Source: Thalassotalea insulae (lineage in GTDB: Bacteria > Pseudomonadota > Gammaproteobacteria > Enterobacterales > Alteromonadaceae). Taken from it: a DNA stretch of 64,000 nucleotides. Under the pieces are notes generated by a model. The model saw only the letters and a list, made by a program, of their open reading frames with translations. It was not told the origin of the DNA and searched no databases. The first letter of the stretch is position 1, and every line of letters starts with the position of its first letter. The stretch is taken from positions 3,844,001 to 3,908,000 of the forward strand of contig NZ_BSST01000001.1 in NCBI RefSeq assembly GCF_030161395.1, read 5' to 3'. Shown in pieces: positions 63,956 through 64,000 of the stretch. Both the position numbers and the translations under genes were made by a program.

Positions 63956-64000
63956 TATTCTTGTATCGCTAATCCGCGCAGAATAAATGAAGTTAAAAAT

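Overview
The window is chromosomal DNA of an AT-rich marine gammaproteobacterium of the Alteromonadales, most likely Colwelliaceae (Thalassotalea/Colwellia type). This is inferred from family content (TIGR03503, DUF2066-hda, COG3014-YcfL-LpoB, DUF5916 proteins, a long TonB-dependent receptor) and from a core gene order shared with Shewanella, Vibrio and E. coli. It holds about 55 protein genes, four tRNA genes and one clear pseudogene. There is no phage, insertion sequence, integrase, rRNA or CRISPR array.

Layout. 1-4196: two tandem paralogous DUF5916 outer-membrane proteins, the first cut by the window edge. 4443-8302: DUF599, DUF2919, dnaQ and TIGR03503 genes, then four identical tRNA-Asp genes behind one strong promoter. 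8402-20633: a catabolic block with a LuxR-type regulator, an FAD-binding dehydrogenase plus ThDP enzyme pair, a 606-residue acyl-CoA dehydrogenase, an aldehyde dehydrogenase, a TetR regulator, an acyltransferase and fadE. FadR-like operators lie before both acyl-CoA dehydrogenases. 20815-24049: a peroxide-defence module (oxyR, ahpF, ahpC) with a well-formed OxyR operator abutting the ahpC promoter. 24375-27854: the least familiar stretch, with an exported ankyrin-like protein, a membrane zinc-ribbon protein, a decayed cupin gene and a DUF924 gene. 27920-33251: YafJ-type amidotransferase, DUF3108, purN-purM, DUF2066-hda. 33330-39646: a lipoprotein with Ig/PKD-like repeats and an HExxH motif, DUF2069, ArsC-like, bepA, an unrecognised 211-residue protein, a TusA-like protein and a PerM-type permease. 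40136-47058: bcp, gcvR, bamC (without dapA in between), an NhaC-type antiporter, a ketopantoate reductase, an FKBP, an NTF2-like protein and dapB. 47338-52322: carAB and greA. 52555-55560: a lipoprotein cluster containing lpoB. 55590-63955: a small protein, an M28 peptidase divergent from a TonB receptor, and an alkaline phosphatase plus endonuclease/phosphatase pair.

How the genes work together. The block 8402-20633 looks like organic-acid and fatty-acid catabolism under FadR-like, TetR and LuxR control. OxyR with AhpC/AhpF is a self-contained peroxide circuit, and the exported ankyrin-like gene is divergent from ahpC across the OxyR site. The 52.5-55.6 kb genes are envelope and peptidoglycan-synthesis accessories. 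The M28 peptidase, TonB receptor, phosphatase and nuclease-like genes suggest scavenging of peptides and organic phosphate.

I found no clearly new multi-gene system. The items most worth follow-up are the ankyrin/zinc-ribbon pair beside the OxyR operator, the HExxH lipoprotein, the LuxR-FAD dehydrogenase-ThDP enzyme cluster, and the operator predictions. All calls come from reading the sequence and from family knowledge; no database search was run.
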